A stretch of 64,000 nt of DNA from Anaspis maculata (Eukaryota > Arthropoda > Insecta > Coleoptera > Scraptiidae). The notes under the pieces were generated by a model. It made no database searches and was not told the origin of the DNA. It saw only the letters and a program-made list of their open reading frames with translations. Both the position numbers and the translations under genes were made by a program. The stretch spans positions 61,439,416-61,503,415 of the forward strand of contig OX421966.1 in assembly GCA_949128115.1 (NCBI GenBank). The letters run 5' to 3'. This document shows, in pieces, positions 1-12,400 of the stretch. Positions within the stretch are counted from its first letter, which is position 1; each line of letters begins with the position of its first letter.

Positions 1-434
1 AATACCAAAAATTCAGCCAAATTAACCGAGGAAAATTGGAAAATTGGCACCCCAACATTAGGGGGTGGAAAATAATTTTTATGTCAAAATTCATCATTTA
101 AATCACAGAAGCCATCTGTATGGCTTTTGGGAGTAATCTCGAATTTTACGATGGTAGATAGGGGATGGGGGTGGAGGAGGAGGTTGATATTTTTCTGTCA
201 AATAAATACATTTAGCATGAAACACAACTTGAAGAGAAACCAAATAGAAAGCTTTTATTTACGTCAGAATATCATTTTCAAGCCGTCATAACCTCCAACT
301 TCAACCCCCTGTGGGTAAAAAACTGTGCATTATTTGAGTTTGAGGTTCACAGTATTTGATAAGTATCTCATGAGCTACAACATATCGGGAGCCATTTTCC
401 ATAAAAATCGTGCGGGGTCCTTTTCTAAATTTTT
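1..434. other. No gene seen, A+T-rich
   Basis: No open frame with coding character and no recognisable repeat boundary. Short homopurine and homopyrimidine runs only. Confidence 0.5.
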
Positions 435-740
435 ATTCCTTGAACAGATTTTCATTTCGTTTTAACAAAAGGTAACTGGTTCTCGAACATTTTCCAACCA
501 TTCTTTTTCAATTTCCGGGAAATTTTCTGGTTGAAAATGTATAAAACCGGCCTGAGTTTTTTGAACCGGACTTGAATGATGAAGCTTGAAGTGAAGCCTT
601 ATTATTTGATGATTTTCACAATAAGGCGATTTGGAATAACATTTGAGGTTCTCCCGCAAAATTCAAATTTTCCGGAAAAAAATTTCAATTTCCTGCAAAT
701 TGTTTTTAATCTTTCTCACCCGAAGGGACGTTTCGAACAA
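435..740 (-). repeat. Dispersed ~300-bp repeat, copy 1
   Basis: Read on the minus strand this block matches 27826-28130 over its whole length: both start near a CCTTCGGGTGAGAA motif, pass through runs built from GGAAATTTT and end near AGAACC-GTTACCT. The two copies have diverged by many substitutions. The overlapping short ORFs on both strands are shadows of this repeat. The family is not recognised, and no inverted ends or target duplication could be defined. Confidence 0.6.
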
Positions 741-2170
741 AAATTCCCATAGGTTCCTGGCAAATAGTCGGGAAAGTCTTGGCGTAACACAACCGATTTT
801 GTATCCCTGGCGCCGGACTTATATTTCAAACGTTGAATTTATGTTAAATTGGCTAAATTTATGTTTATGCAGGAACGCAGCTGTGCATGTCAAGAGCTAC
901 AGTTGTTGTAGCTCCCAAGGTTCGCACAAACCCTTGACACGAGCCCGCCCTCAAAAAACAACAAAAACAGCAACAAAAAACCGCACATTCATTTTATTTA
1001 AACGTAACTGATGGTGGTGTTCCTCAAGCAGTAATTGCAACAATAAATATCCCTTTTTCTTCGTCCAACCGACGGCTCCGGTCCCGGCCTTTTATTGAAA
1101 CGGTAAAGGGTTGTTTTAAGCCTGCCCCGTTCCATTTCCCTCAAGCTCTGAATCATTATTGATAGATTCTCCGTTCGCAGTGTCCGTCTGCAGCATAGGC
1201 AACCAACAAATCAACCCAGTAACACTTTACTATGTAGTGCCAAGTCCTCGACCTCGACACACTCGGACCTGCAATATCAAATACCACCACCTAGCTGCTA
1301 AAAGCGTCGGGAAATTCTGCTCGAGGAGAGAAAAAAGAAATAAATTTTCCGTTTGGAAATTGCTCGCCGGCGATCATCGGGCTTTCCTTCGTCAATTCGG
1401 ATGGTGGTTCACGTCCGTCAACCGCGCGCAGGACTTGAATTTCGAGGAAAGAAATAGGAGCTCTTGTGTGCGTCAGGACGAGAGGAATGATGAGAGGATG
1501 CAGAGGGTGACTTGACTTTATTTATATGCAAATCGTCAGACTCGGACTGATAATGGGGTTGTCCCGCTTTTTAGGGACGTTTTACACGTCGACCGGCCCG
1601 GGAGAGTTTTATCGAATAAAGTGCAAAAAGTCCTGCTTTTGGCTCTTCCTGGGGGATTAGCATAAGCCGATGTGTATGGTAGAGTGACGGCGAGGGATTA
1701 GCATTATTAATAAAGGAAGGCGGCAAGATGGGGTTTTTGTTTCACTGACGGGGCAGATAACGCATCGTTTTATTATTTTATCCTGCGGGATGCTACATCA
1801 AAGCTATAAGGAGCACTCAGTGCTCATCATAATCTCGATATTGATTACTATCGGGTTCATTTTCTACTTACCTACCTTACTTATAGCTGTTCGATAAACT
1901 TGCTGATGCTTTGTTGATCATCATCAAGTTACCCTTAGGCTCAGTATTTCAGTTGAAGTTGAAATTTCGTTCAGTAAAACTTAGTTTAGTTACCATAGAT
2001 TTGATTGTTGCAACAATTAGGGTTCCCAGTTTTGCTTCTCATCGGATTCTCCGAAAAATGAGAAGCATGGTAATCGCGAGAAAAATCCTCGTCATGCCTG
2101 CCGCGGTACTTCTCATCATAGCATCCTCCCTGCAACGTCTTCGAAGATAACTAAAGGCAATAACCGAGGC
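741..2170. other. Unassigned sequence, no convincing gene
   Basis: ORFs of up to 118 codons occur (1159-1515 plus) but have no family motif, no splice-site framing and biased low-complexity composition. The stretch 1340-1500 is somewhat richer in G+C than its surroundings. Nothing else can be supported. Confidence 0.4.
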
Positions 2171-2171
2171 A

Positions 2172-2660
2172 ATAACTGACTGAATTAGATTGAAATTCCA
2201 TCAGTACTTCTCGAGTTATTCAACGTCAAAGTTTTGGCTTTGACAACAGATGACAGATGAGTCATATAACTTTCACATGTTTTGAAAAGTTTTTTAAGAG
2301 CTTCAAATAAAAAGCTGTCGAAAGTCAAAACCGAGGTCAAAACCGTTACATCGAAATCATCTGTCTTTGCAACGGTAACATTTCTGTTTAACAGATCGCA
2401 ATATATGCGAACCAAATTTGATTGAATTTGAAATCCGTTCAGTACTTCTCGATCTATTAAACGTCAACGTTTTGGTTTTGGCAGCTTATATTTTTTGACA
2501 GAGGCAGATATGTCAGAATTGTGTTGATCTGCATGTTTTGAGTAGAGTTTTTCAGAGCTTGAAAAGAGCTGTCAATTGTCAAAATCATTACATCCAAATC
2601 TCTTGTCACTCTGACAGTGATATTTCCGTCTGGAAGATCACAGTGAAATGATAATTTTTA
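2172..2660 (+). repeat. Two-unit diverged tandem repeat, ~245 bp
   Basis: Unit 1 (about 2172-2415) and unit 2 (about 2416-2660) share the same order of blocks: GATTGAA, then CAGTACTTCTCGA, then a TATT(C/A)AACGTCAA stretch followed by GTTTTGG, then a GAGCTT block, then a block ending near AACAGATCGCA or GGAAGATCACA. The units are strongly diverged, so the duplication is old. Unit 1 gives a 76-codon minus-strand ORF that unit 2 does not keep, so this is not coding. Confidence 0.6.
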
Positions 2661-4566
2661 CCTTTCCAACATCGATCATCAAATTTTGTCAAAATTGGGC
2701 TGATGCTCTGATGGTTCAGAAATGAATAGAGGGACAAAAAAATAAAACTATTAAATGGAATAAGCAATTATCTTTGAGATTAATTTTTACAACTGTGGCG
2801 GGTGTAATCAACTGCCACTTACTATTTTTGGACTAAGCATTTTTCCTCGAAGCTCTCACCCTTGTTCTAAGTTAAATCAGCATTGGTTAAATATTTCCGA
2901 AAATATGAATAAAATAAAAATTTATCAAGATATTTACAATATAAAATTCGCCGTTGATTTTCAAAAAATCGTATCTCAAGTAGGAAACGTCTTTCCAAGC
3001 TGATATTCATTCTTCCTACGACCACTTACAAAAGTGACCCCTTTTACAGGCTATAGTAGGCCCAAAAGTTGTCAATTACGTCAACCTACCCAACCTGTGC
3101 GTTATGAGTCGTGCGTTATTTAAACGCGGACTCACTAAACAATACTAATTTGAACGACGATTTAATCACATTTTCGAAAAACCAACTTTCAATACCACCC
3201 TAACTCTGATTCATAAGAAAATCAATAATAATTCGCACCTACAGGACTTGCTTCAGTCATGTCCTCTCAACCGATAATATGGGTTTAACATGCTTATATA
3301 ACCTTATCTAAGGCCCAGCCCTAGCGGTGAGATGTATAAAAATAAAAATCTTACATAATTTCCTTTCAACAACAGTAATTGTGAAGTTATAAATGAAATT
3401 CTCACTTACACTTATAAATCAGAATAATTCTTTGGTAGCAATGCAAATGTGACCACAAAAGATTAAATGGAGGTCCATTTAGGTAACTTGAGCTGCACCA
3501 GTCCCATCCAATACCCACCCAACCCCCTGGTTGGGATTAACAACAGCCATTGGCTGACACCCCGCCAGGTAAAATAAAGGCTTAAAATAAAAAAAAATAA
3601 AAAATACACCCAAATACTTTTAATCAAGTTAACATACTGAAATGTTGAAATGTCACTAATTTCATTACTGGATTTCCAGTTTTCTCACAAGGAGACGTTG
3701 TTGATAAATGAAGTACCATACACCTGCTGATGATCAAAACGTACCTTTCCCGGCTGGTAGCCGGGGCCTTAGGCCACTATCGCTTTTCAAAGGATGAAAG
3801 AAATTGTTCGTGTCCTTTATCAATGACGGTTTTGGTCGGCTGTCAAAAATACCCTGATAGCTTGATGGTGGAAGACGCCACCTCCAACCCTACCTGCTGT
3901 AACAGGCGCGAGACGTGTGTTTAGAGGGCGCGAGTTCAAAACCTGCAATTCCACGAATTTTTTTTCATGAAAAAGATCATTTTTCATATTTTTAAAGCAA
4001 TCTCAATTTGAAATACTGGTTCTTGATGGAATTTTTGATTTTTTTTGCGATAATTCGGTGTACCGCTCGCTTGTAAGATGCTCTAGCACAACAACAGCCA
4101 AAGGCAGGTTTGGTCAGAAAGTAGCAGTGTTTTTCGAGAAAAAATTTAAATATGAAAAAATATTAGTATTGTTGCATCTGGGTGGTAAATAGCGGTGTTT
4201 TCCGAGAAAAAAATGAAAATTGTGAAAAAAATTAAATGTTTGAAAATTTGAATTAATAACATATACATTTTCTTTATAAACTTGTTTAAAATTACCCTTA
4301 TTTTTGTAATTATTATTTATCCACTGGTTTTTATGAGATCTACGTTTACAGAAAAACACGAAAATTACGTATTAATGTGAATGTAATTTTCTCCCGGTCG
4401 TAGGAAAAATAGTGTACGTAACTCGTCGTACAGTGTCTTACTTTCATTCGTGTGATTTCTTACACACTCATGCGTAATGTATCACTTTCCGTACTTGTTA
4501 CGTAATGTACACTATATAATTAAACACTTTTTCAAGGCGTCTCCTAATTATGATTTCGCACATATA
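2661..4566. other. Unassigned sequence; possible retroposon tail at 3560-3605
   Basis: No gene is supported. An A-rich stretch at about 3567-3605 resembles a LINE or SINE tail, but no body or target duplication could be assigned. At 4118-4230 a short motif with GTGTTTT(T/C)CGAGAAAAAA occurs twice about 80 bp apart. Around 4380-4500 there are several ACGTA-type words. The 64-codon ORF at 3730 has no recognisable motif. Confidence 0.4.
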
Positions 4567-5892
4567 CAGGGTGGTGAAAATTTCGATGCTCACCATTGGT
4601 ATCTTGGAAACGGTAAGAGATACGAGGTCGGTTGAATTGAAAAAAAGTTGCGCATTTTTGTGGCGAGTGAGAATCTGAAAAGACACTTTATTTTGATTGG
4701 TTCCCGATTTATCACGAAAAAACTGAAAATTCTGATTTCAGAAATAATTTTTTATCTTTCCAACCATTCAAACTATTCCAATCAATTTTGGTAGTTTTAT
4801 GTTTTCGATCAGTCCGAGTCGAATAACGTTGACAGAAATTTTCTAGGCCTTCTAGATTTCTAATTATGATAGTCAACTTTTGTTTTTCTTATGGCCGCCC
4901 TATTGAATTGTTGCACCAATACATAGAGAAAAAAATTAGCTTTCCGAATTAGTAACCAACATGTTCTTTTTATGACATTTTTAGCGTCAAATATCGGAAT
5001 TTTCGTAAATTATTGACAAAATCGGGAATGCTTTGAAAAAAAATTGAAATATTATCAATAGCAACAACAAAAAAGAGACAGATGGTGTGCAATTGACGTA
5101 TCTAACTTCTTAACCGTGTTTTGTGCTTGTTTGTACCGAGGGTTCATGAATTAAATGAGTCAAGGGTGTCTCAGAGTTTGAAAACGTCTGTCGGAACCAG
5201 CGTCCTTCTTCTTAAAGTTTAACAAACTTATTACAAAAGGAGTAAGGATTACCCTAGTTTCGACAGACGTTTTTGAATTCACAGGCACCCTTGACTCATT
5301 TAATTCATGAATTCTCGGTACAAACAAGCACAAAACACAATTAAGAAGTTAGATACGTCAATTGCACAAAATCTGTCACTTTTTTGTTGTTGCTATTGAT
5401 AACATTTCAATTATTTCTTGAATCATTCCCGATTTTGTCAATAATTTACAAAAATTTCGAAATTTGACGCTAAAAATGTCATAAAAAGAACATGTTGGTG
5501 ACTAATTCGAAAAGCTGATTTTTTTTCTCTATCTATTAGTGCAAAAAATCCAATATGGCAACCACAAGAGAAAAAAAGTTGACTATCATAATTTGAAATC
5601 TAGAAGACCTGGAAAATTTCTGTCGACGTTATTCGACTCAGAATGATCAAAAACATAAAAGTACCAAGTTTGATTGAAATAGCTTGAATGGTTGGGAAGA
5701 TAAAAAATAATTTCTGAAATCGGAATTTTTAGTTTTTTCGTGATAAATCGGGAACCAATCAAAATATTCAAAGTTTCTTCTCAGATTCTGAATTTCCGCA
5801 AAAATGCGCAGCTTTTTTCTAGTTTAACCGACCTCGTATCTCTCACCGTTTTCAAGATACCAATGGTGAGCATCGAAATTTTCACCACCCTG
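4567..5892. mobile_element. 1.33-kb fold-back element, CAGGGTGG ends
   Basis: The left end reads CAGGGTGGTGAAAATTTCGA and the right end is its reverse complement. The arms of about 630 bp (4567-5195 and 5258-5892) pair with scattered mismatches around a ~60-bp spacer. TA (or TATA) lies directly outside both ends, at 4565-4566 and 5893-5894, as for a TA target duplication. The ORFs at 4498, 5586 and 5740 are only the two complementary arms read in different frames. There is no transposase inside, so it must be non-autonomous. TA target and TIR suggest Tc1/mariner-like mobilisation, but this is inference. Confidence 0.85.
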
Positions 5893-7057
5893 TATACACA
5901 AAATTTCATTATTTATTGTACCTCGTCGCGGCCAGAAATTTTCATGTCATTCCATAGAAATGTGAGTATTTTTGACAATTTTTTTTTCAGTTTCGGCGGC
6001 TGCGATGTCTGATGTCACAAAAATTTTAACCAAACGTTCCACCCGTCAGATACTACTTATCTACCAAGTTTCGTCAGGTCAAAATTTCCAGTCACTCTTC
6101 GACACTGTTATTTCCTGCTGATTAGATCACGTTGAAGATCTTATTCTCTCTTTTCTATCATAAACCCTACATGCATACCAAATTTTGTCGGAATCGGTCA
6201 GACGGTTTAGAAATAAATTGGAGAGTCCAAAAAACGGAGAAACATTTTGTTTGCCTTATTCTAATTTTTCGAAGAATTCGATGAAAAGTAAAATATTGTT
6301 ACAACGCCATCTGATCCAAGAAAACTGCAGGCAAAAGCCAGAAAGTTCTCGAGCCAGAAGCCAGATTCCGATTCGACCGACCCAGTCGGATTTTCTCATG
6401 CTCACGCAGCATCCTGCATAATTAAATAAAAAACAAAGTATTCACGTTTCCCTGTCACATCACAATCAAACACAATGAATCACCCCACTATAGTCTCCTT
6501 TCACTCTAAAAAGCAATCGAAAGTAAAACAACCTTCCAATCTCTCGCTTCCAATCTCACCATAATACACAGTCAAACTGGAATCCATTTCATGCGTATAA
6601 AATCCATGGCGGTTCAAATTCAGACGCGTTCCAATTTATCACCAATAGGTTCACCTGTATAGAATTTTTTTTTTTACCAAATTCAATTGTTGCTACTAAT
6701 AACAAAACGAAAAGCCATGACGGACTGTCACAGAAACCCAGTTACCATTGGAACGCTGCTGGAATAATAACAATTCGAATGCTAATGGCTCTCGCTAAAT
6801 ATGGTCTGCGAATATCAGTTGTTACATAATTTGTTCATAGTAACATTAAGTGTGATTGAAAGGATCAGGTGGCAGTTAGCGTCTGATGAATTTTAATTAA
6901 GCACCTGGACGACGAAGTGGATGATGATTAAAGCTCCAAGTGAAGCTCTAATTTGCGCATTAATAAGAATATTATCCGCGTTAAGATTGGAATAAACGTA
7001 CATTATAGTACTTATACAGGCTGTCTCAAGAGTATTAGATTCTGACAGTATACTACG
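5893..7057. other. Unassigned A+T-rich sequence
   Basis: No gene or bounded element is recognised. The 78-codon ORF at 6185 has no family motif. Confidence 0.4.
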
Positions 7058-7728
7058 GTGATTATTACACACAACGCCCTTGATTAATAGACCTAAAAGG
7101 ATAATTATCTAAGTCCCACTGTCAATAGCAACGGAATAAAATGGATGTAAACAACAAAATCTGACAGCTGTCACTCCGGACTTCTTTTTTGTAATAATCA
7201 CCAAAATATCACTCGTGCTCGAGATTTTCCCAGATAATTTTGCCCAGGCGTTTCCCTCGGGCTGGTTGTCCCTAGATAAATGCCCTCCTCCTACGGAGTC
7301 GGGCATTTAGCGCTACAACCAGCACTCGCGATGGCCTGTCCAAAATTATCGTGAAAATCTAATCACTTGTGATATTACTGTTGATCATTACATACAACGC
7401 CGTTGATTATTAGACCTACAAGGATAATATTTGCTTATCTAAATCCCACTGGCAATGGTAACGGCATGGAATGGATGTAAACAACAAAATGTGACAGCTG
7501 TCACTTCGGACTTCTTTTTTACGATAATCATCAAAATATCACTCGTGCTCGAGATTTTCCCAGATAATTTTGGCCAAGCGTTTCCCTTGGGTTGGTTGGT
7601 CCTTAATAAATGCCCTCCTCGTACGGAGTCGGGCATTTAGCGCTACAACCAGCACTCGCAATCGCCTTGCCAAAATTATCGTGAAAATCTAAGCGCTTGT
7701 GATATTACTGTTGATTGTAATCCCCTAC
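7058..7728. repeat. Two-unit tandem duplication, ~325 bp
   Basis: Unit 1 (about 7058-7380) and unit 2 (about 7381-7728) are clearly alike throughout, sharing a GTAAACAACAAAAT word, CACTCGTGCTCGAGATTT and a GTCGGGCATTTAGCGCTACA block. Each unit contains a short hairpin where AAATGCCC pairs with GGGCATTT across about 15 bases. On the minus strand both units hold a 65-codon open frame starting MPDSV. The differences between units change many amino acids (for example G/R, S/L, D/T, E/K), so purifying selection is not evident. Confidence 0.8.
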
Positions 7729-8413
7729 AAAATCTACATAAAATGAAAAAAAAGCAGCTATATACGAAGTTGGTGTGCAATCAATTTTTATTTGAAATAT
7801 ACGATGCTCAATTGCTGAATATTATTCAAATTTTTTTTTAAAGAACCTTCTCAACAAAAATTAAAAAAGTCAAATAAAACCAAGTACTTTCTGCTCTGCC
7901 TAGTGCATCGATTATAGACTCTTGTAATTCTGCCGCTACTATAGGCTGTTTGATTTTCACATGATTCGAGTGGGCTGTGTTTCTGGTCGCCATCGGCCGA
8001 TCGCAGCCTAAATCGCAGCCGACTAAAATCATGTAGCAATCAGACAGCCTTATACATAGTTTGCTGAAAAGTTTCGAAATAAGTGGATCTTTTGACCTAA
8101 TCCATAACTCCGAAAACAGAAATCGAAAAAAATTGCATCGCTTTTTTTCGAGGGAGCAGGTAATCACCTGTGCCAGCAAATAACCATCATTAGTCAAAAC
8201 AGATTCTGATTGTTACACATTATTGTTGGAACAATGATATTTTGGCCAGAAATCAGTGTTCCGGGGTCCAGAATGATAGTTGTAAATTATGTTGCTACTA
8301 TCATTGTGGGGACTAATCAGATGGAAGGTGCATGAATTGATTTCTGAACATTTCATTTCAACTAGGTGGACCCGTGGGCTACGCCCCATGCTTTGTTAGT
8401 ATCAACTTTGAAA
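7729..8413. other. Unassigned sequence with a 119-codon minus-strand ORF
   Basis: A minus-strand ORF runs from 8197 to 7838 (119 codons, starting MTNDGYLLAQ) but shows no domain I recognise. It overlaps a short near-palindrome around 7990-8030 (ATCGGCCGAT core), so it is more likely repeat-derived than a gene. A small inverted repeat with ATGATAGT arms lies at about 8272-8305. Confidence 0.35.
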
Positions 8414-8526
8414 CAAGCGAATACGCCTCATGGGCATGAGGCTCAGTAGCGCACTTCCTTTTTGGAGGATTAGTGAACGCAAGATGTTAAGTAATTAGGG
8501 TTCTACCGTCTTGGGCAAAAAATTCC

Positions 8527-8900
8527 AATATGGCGGCCAAAATATCGACAGAATCATGAAATTCGGCTTGAAAATCAGAATAATTATACTAGACAAGGGT
8601 AAGTTCCAAGTTTCATGAAAATCGTTCCACTAATAAGAGATTTCAATATGGCAGCCAAGATGGCGGCAGAATTATGAAACTCAGCTTGAAAATAGGAATG
8701 ATCGTACGAGACAAGCGTAACTCTCAAGTTTCATGAAAATCCTCCCACTTATAAGAGATTTCAATATGGCGGCCAAGATGGTGGGGCAATCATGAAATTT
8801 GGCTTGAAAATAAGAATGATCGTACTAGACAAGGGTAAGTTCCAAGTTTCATGACAATCGTTCCACTAATAAGAAATTTCAAAATGGCAGCCAAGATGGC
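8527..8900 (+). repeat. ~119-bp tandem units inside the outer element
   Basis: Three full units and a partial fourth are each headed by a CAATATGGC(G/A)GCCAA-type sequence (near 8525, 8645, 8763 and 8881) and followed by GAATTATGAAA, GCTTGAAAAT, a CTAGACAAG or GAGACAAG word, and CAAGTTTCATGA. The same array is present in the copy at 55347-55735. The recurrent AAGATGGCGGC core resembles the known YY1/Pho recognition sequence. Confidence 0.8.
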
Positions 8901-9193
8901 GGCCGAATTATGAAAGCCAACCTGCCTATTTGGTCCTTGAGAACCTAAGCTATCCACCGGATGAAGTTCAATCTTCAAGGGCTGTAGCTTTAGTTCCCGA
9001 GAAGAAGTTCAACTTCATCGAAGTGCACAGGAGATCTCTGTTTTTTGAGAATAATGATAACGATGTATGGATAACAAAAATAGTGCCCATTGGCCACCCT
9101 TGGAGACATCAGCTATTAATCGGAAAAAAGTTCCAAGACTCTTGTTTCAATTCTCGAGAAGGAGTACAGCGTCTTAATTTCTGCACGGACTCG

Positions 9194-9229
<36 letters not shown>
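9194..9229 (+). repeat. (GACA)n microsatellite
   Basis: Nine GACA units. On the minus strand this is (GTCT)n, the second form of the GTCY repeat typical of DINE-1-like elements. Fewer units are present in the second copy near 56016-56045, so the tract varies in length. Confidence 0.9.
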
Positions 9230-9232
<3 letters not shown>

Positions 9233-9483
9233 CGGCCACATAAGCGTCATTCTGTTACTTATATAAAACAAGTGAGTATGCCTTCACGTGCGTGAGTCTC
9301 AGTAGCGCATTTTCTCAAAGAGGCATATTCTGAACGTAAAGAAATTTGGTTGAAGGAGAAACACCATTCCTTGCCCACTTTCTTCATTCGAAACTCATTG
9401 TGATATTTTGTTATCAGAATGGGGTACTTGCCAATGGAATAGATTTGAATGAAAATTCTTCCACTCATCAATATTTTTTGTTC

Positions 9484-12400
9484 GAGGGCGGGAGCTGGGA
9501 GCGGCGACTAATCAACAGTAGTCTATTCTTTCCCATTTTCAGTCGGCTATCCATATAGCGAAAGAATTAGATCACTATGTCTTCGGGTTCATGTTTTCCA
9601 TTCATCTCTCACTTTGAGGGCAGCGTGTGGGGGTGGCAGCATTCGGCAAAGTAACTGTTGCACAGTTTGAGTTAGGAGTTTCTAAATGTTTGAGGAAATA
9701 TGACAATCAGTGAAAATTGTGAAAGTTGCACTTTTTTGTTTGGGGGCGGGAGCTGGAGGCGGCGACTAATCAAAAGTGGCCTATCTGTTCCCATTTTTAG
9801 TCAGCTATCTATATAGCGGAACAATCAGATCGCTATGTCTTCAGGGTTATGTTTTACATTTATCTCTTACTTTGGGGGCGGCGTGTGGGAGCGGCAGAGT
9901 TTGGCAAAGAAATTCTTTCACAGTTTGAGTTGGGAGTTTCTGAATGTTTGAGGTAACATTAAAATGTAAATCAGTGGAAATTATTGAAAGTTGCACTTTT
10001 TTTCTTTTGGGGGTGGGAGTTGGAGGCGGCGTCATATCAAAAGTTGCCTATTCTTCCCCATTTTCAGTAAGCTTTCTATGTAGTGGAAGAATTAGATCGT
10101 TATGTCTTCGGGTTTATGTTTTTCATTCATCTCTCACTTTGATGGCAGCGTATGGGAGCGGCAGCATTCGGCAAAGTAACTGTTGCACAGTTTGAGTTGG
10201 AAGTTACTCAATGTAAGGAAAATATGACAATCAGTAAAAATTGTGAAAGTTCATTTCTTTTGTTCAGAAGCGGCAGCTGGAGACGGCAGCTGGAGGCGGC
10301 GGCTAATTGAAAGTGGCCTATCTTTTTCCAATTTCAGTCAGCTATCAATATAGTGAAAGAATTAGATCGCTATGTCTTCAGGTTCATGTTTTACATTTAT
10401 TTCTCACTTTGGGGGCGGCGTGTGGGAGCGGCGTGTGGGAGCGGCAGAGTTTGACAAAGAAATTCTTGCACAGTTTGAGTCAAGAGTTTCTAAATGTTCG
10501 AGGTAACATTATCAGCTGAATCAGTGAAAATTGTTGAAAGTTGCACTTTTTTTCTTTTGGGAGCGGAAGCTGGAGGCGGCGCCATATCAAAAGTAGCCTA
10601 TCCTTTTCCATTTTTAGTCAGCTATCCATATAGCGAAAAACTTAGATCGCTATGTCTTCAGGTTCATGTTTTTCATTTATCTCTTACTTTGGGGGCGGCG
10701 TGTGGGAGCGGCAGCGTTCGGCTGAGCAAATGTTGCACAATTTGAGTTGGCAGTTCCTAAATGTTAAAGGGAACATCTCAATCAGTAACATTTGTGAAAG
10801 TTGCACTTTTTATCGTTTGGGGGCGGAATCTGGGGGCGGCGACTAACCAAAGGTAGCCTACCCAAGCAGCAATTTAGGGCCAAATTACCAAGCTAAAGTC
10901 AAATTGACTTAAAGAAGGCGAAATATGCATGAATTTGACATAAAATTTTCCTTATATGACAAATGCTCTACAAAGTCATTATTTAAGTCAAAAATTACCT
11001 AGATTTAACCTTGCGAGAACCCTAAATTTACCATCGACTTCAAAAAGTTTTTGGAAGTTGAAAATTACCTAGATTCCACCTAAAAAATGCCTTCAAATTC
11101 TTTAAAATTTATAAGGCATTATCTAGGGCAAAAATTAGTTCATTTTCGCTTGACTTTCGCCGTTGAAGTCTACTTTACCTCTGAGGTTAATTTAAGCTAT
11201 CAACGGTAGTCGCAATTACTTCGAAATTACCCTAATTTCAACCTCAAAGTCTGGTTATGAATAACCTCTTTATACTAGTCCAAATTTGGTTATTTCCAAC
11301 TTTACACAATGCCTTACAGGTCATGGTGAATAACAAGGGTTATTTTAGTAAAAAAGCGGACCTATTCAATTTGAACATTTGACTTTGAAGTCAGAATTAC
11401 TATAAAAATTGACTTATTAAGGAACACTGGTCAAAAGGAGAGCGAAAGTACCATTATAGTGAACTTTAAAGGAAATTCGTCTTATGTGGCTTTTGAGGTC
11501 AGAAAATGAGCTGGCTCTTTGTTGTTTGGGGTTTTTCATGCAGATCATCTCTTGTCAGTGTTACCAGTACCTGCTGTGCTCTGAAAAAGTGCAAAGCAGA
11601 AAATGTCCTCTAAGAAGTTTAAGCCGTATAGGCACACCGCAGGTTACTATCGCCTATTTAAAAAAGTGTCACCGGCGCGGCTCAAGATCCAATTCCGCTT
11701 TCGTCAGAAATTCCCTAAATCTTCTGCGTGCACTGGATTCCGATTTATTGAGCGCGTAATTTAAAATTGTAGTCTTCATAGTTGAAATTTGGTCCAAATC
11801 GGTAATTTAGGGAAAGTTGACTCTGAAGTCGATAACAACAAATAACCATGAGTAGACTATGAGGTAAAATTTACCTAATTAGGTCAATTTTGACTTCAAA
11901 GTTCAAATTTCAAGTAATTTTGCCCTGTTCGGAGAGAAATTTTCCCTATAAGTAAAAAACAATAGTAAATTTGCCCTGAAAGTCAAATTTCGAAATATCA
12001 CCAGACACGCCATCTTACTCCAGCAGGTTCCACGTCCGCCATTACGATAAAAGCTGTTCTGTAATTTTTGTACTCCCTAAATTACTTGTTTTTTTGCAAG
12101 GCACCAGGCAAAAAAAGTGTAATTAAGAAACAGTGTTCAATTTAAGAGCTTAATATTAACATTTTAGTGCTCTAAACTGTGATTGATAAAAGAAAAATTG
12201 AGTTGTTATTTCCGCAAGATCTGCAAAAAATCGATTTTCCCAAGGCGCATTGCAATATTTGGAGGTGCAAGAGGCACATTTGTCAAAAATATTTCCTTCG
12301 TGTGAATATTATGACCAGGGAGGAGTCACTAAGTCCGCAAAATGTTTCGTGCTATAGGTAGGTAGGTATATTTTGCTATGAAGGACGGAGGTCCGCCATG

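Noticed and set aside
3925..3945. B box-like GAGTTCAAAACC, possible third SINE
   Set aside because: No A box at the right distance, no tail and no target duplication.
8930..9295. 121-codon ORF in the rolling-circle element
   Set aside because: The second copy has a stop in the same frame and mostly amino-acid-changing differences; the end is microsatellite translation.
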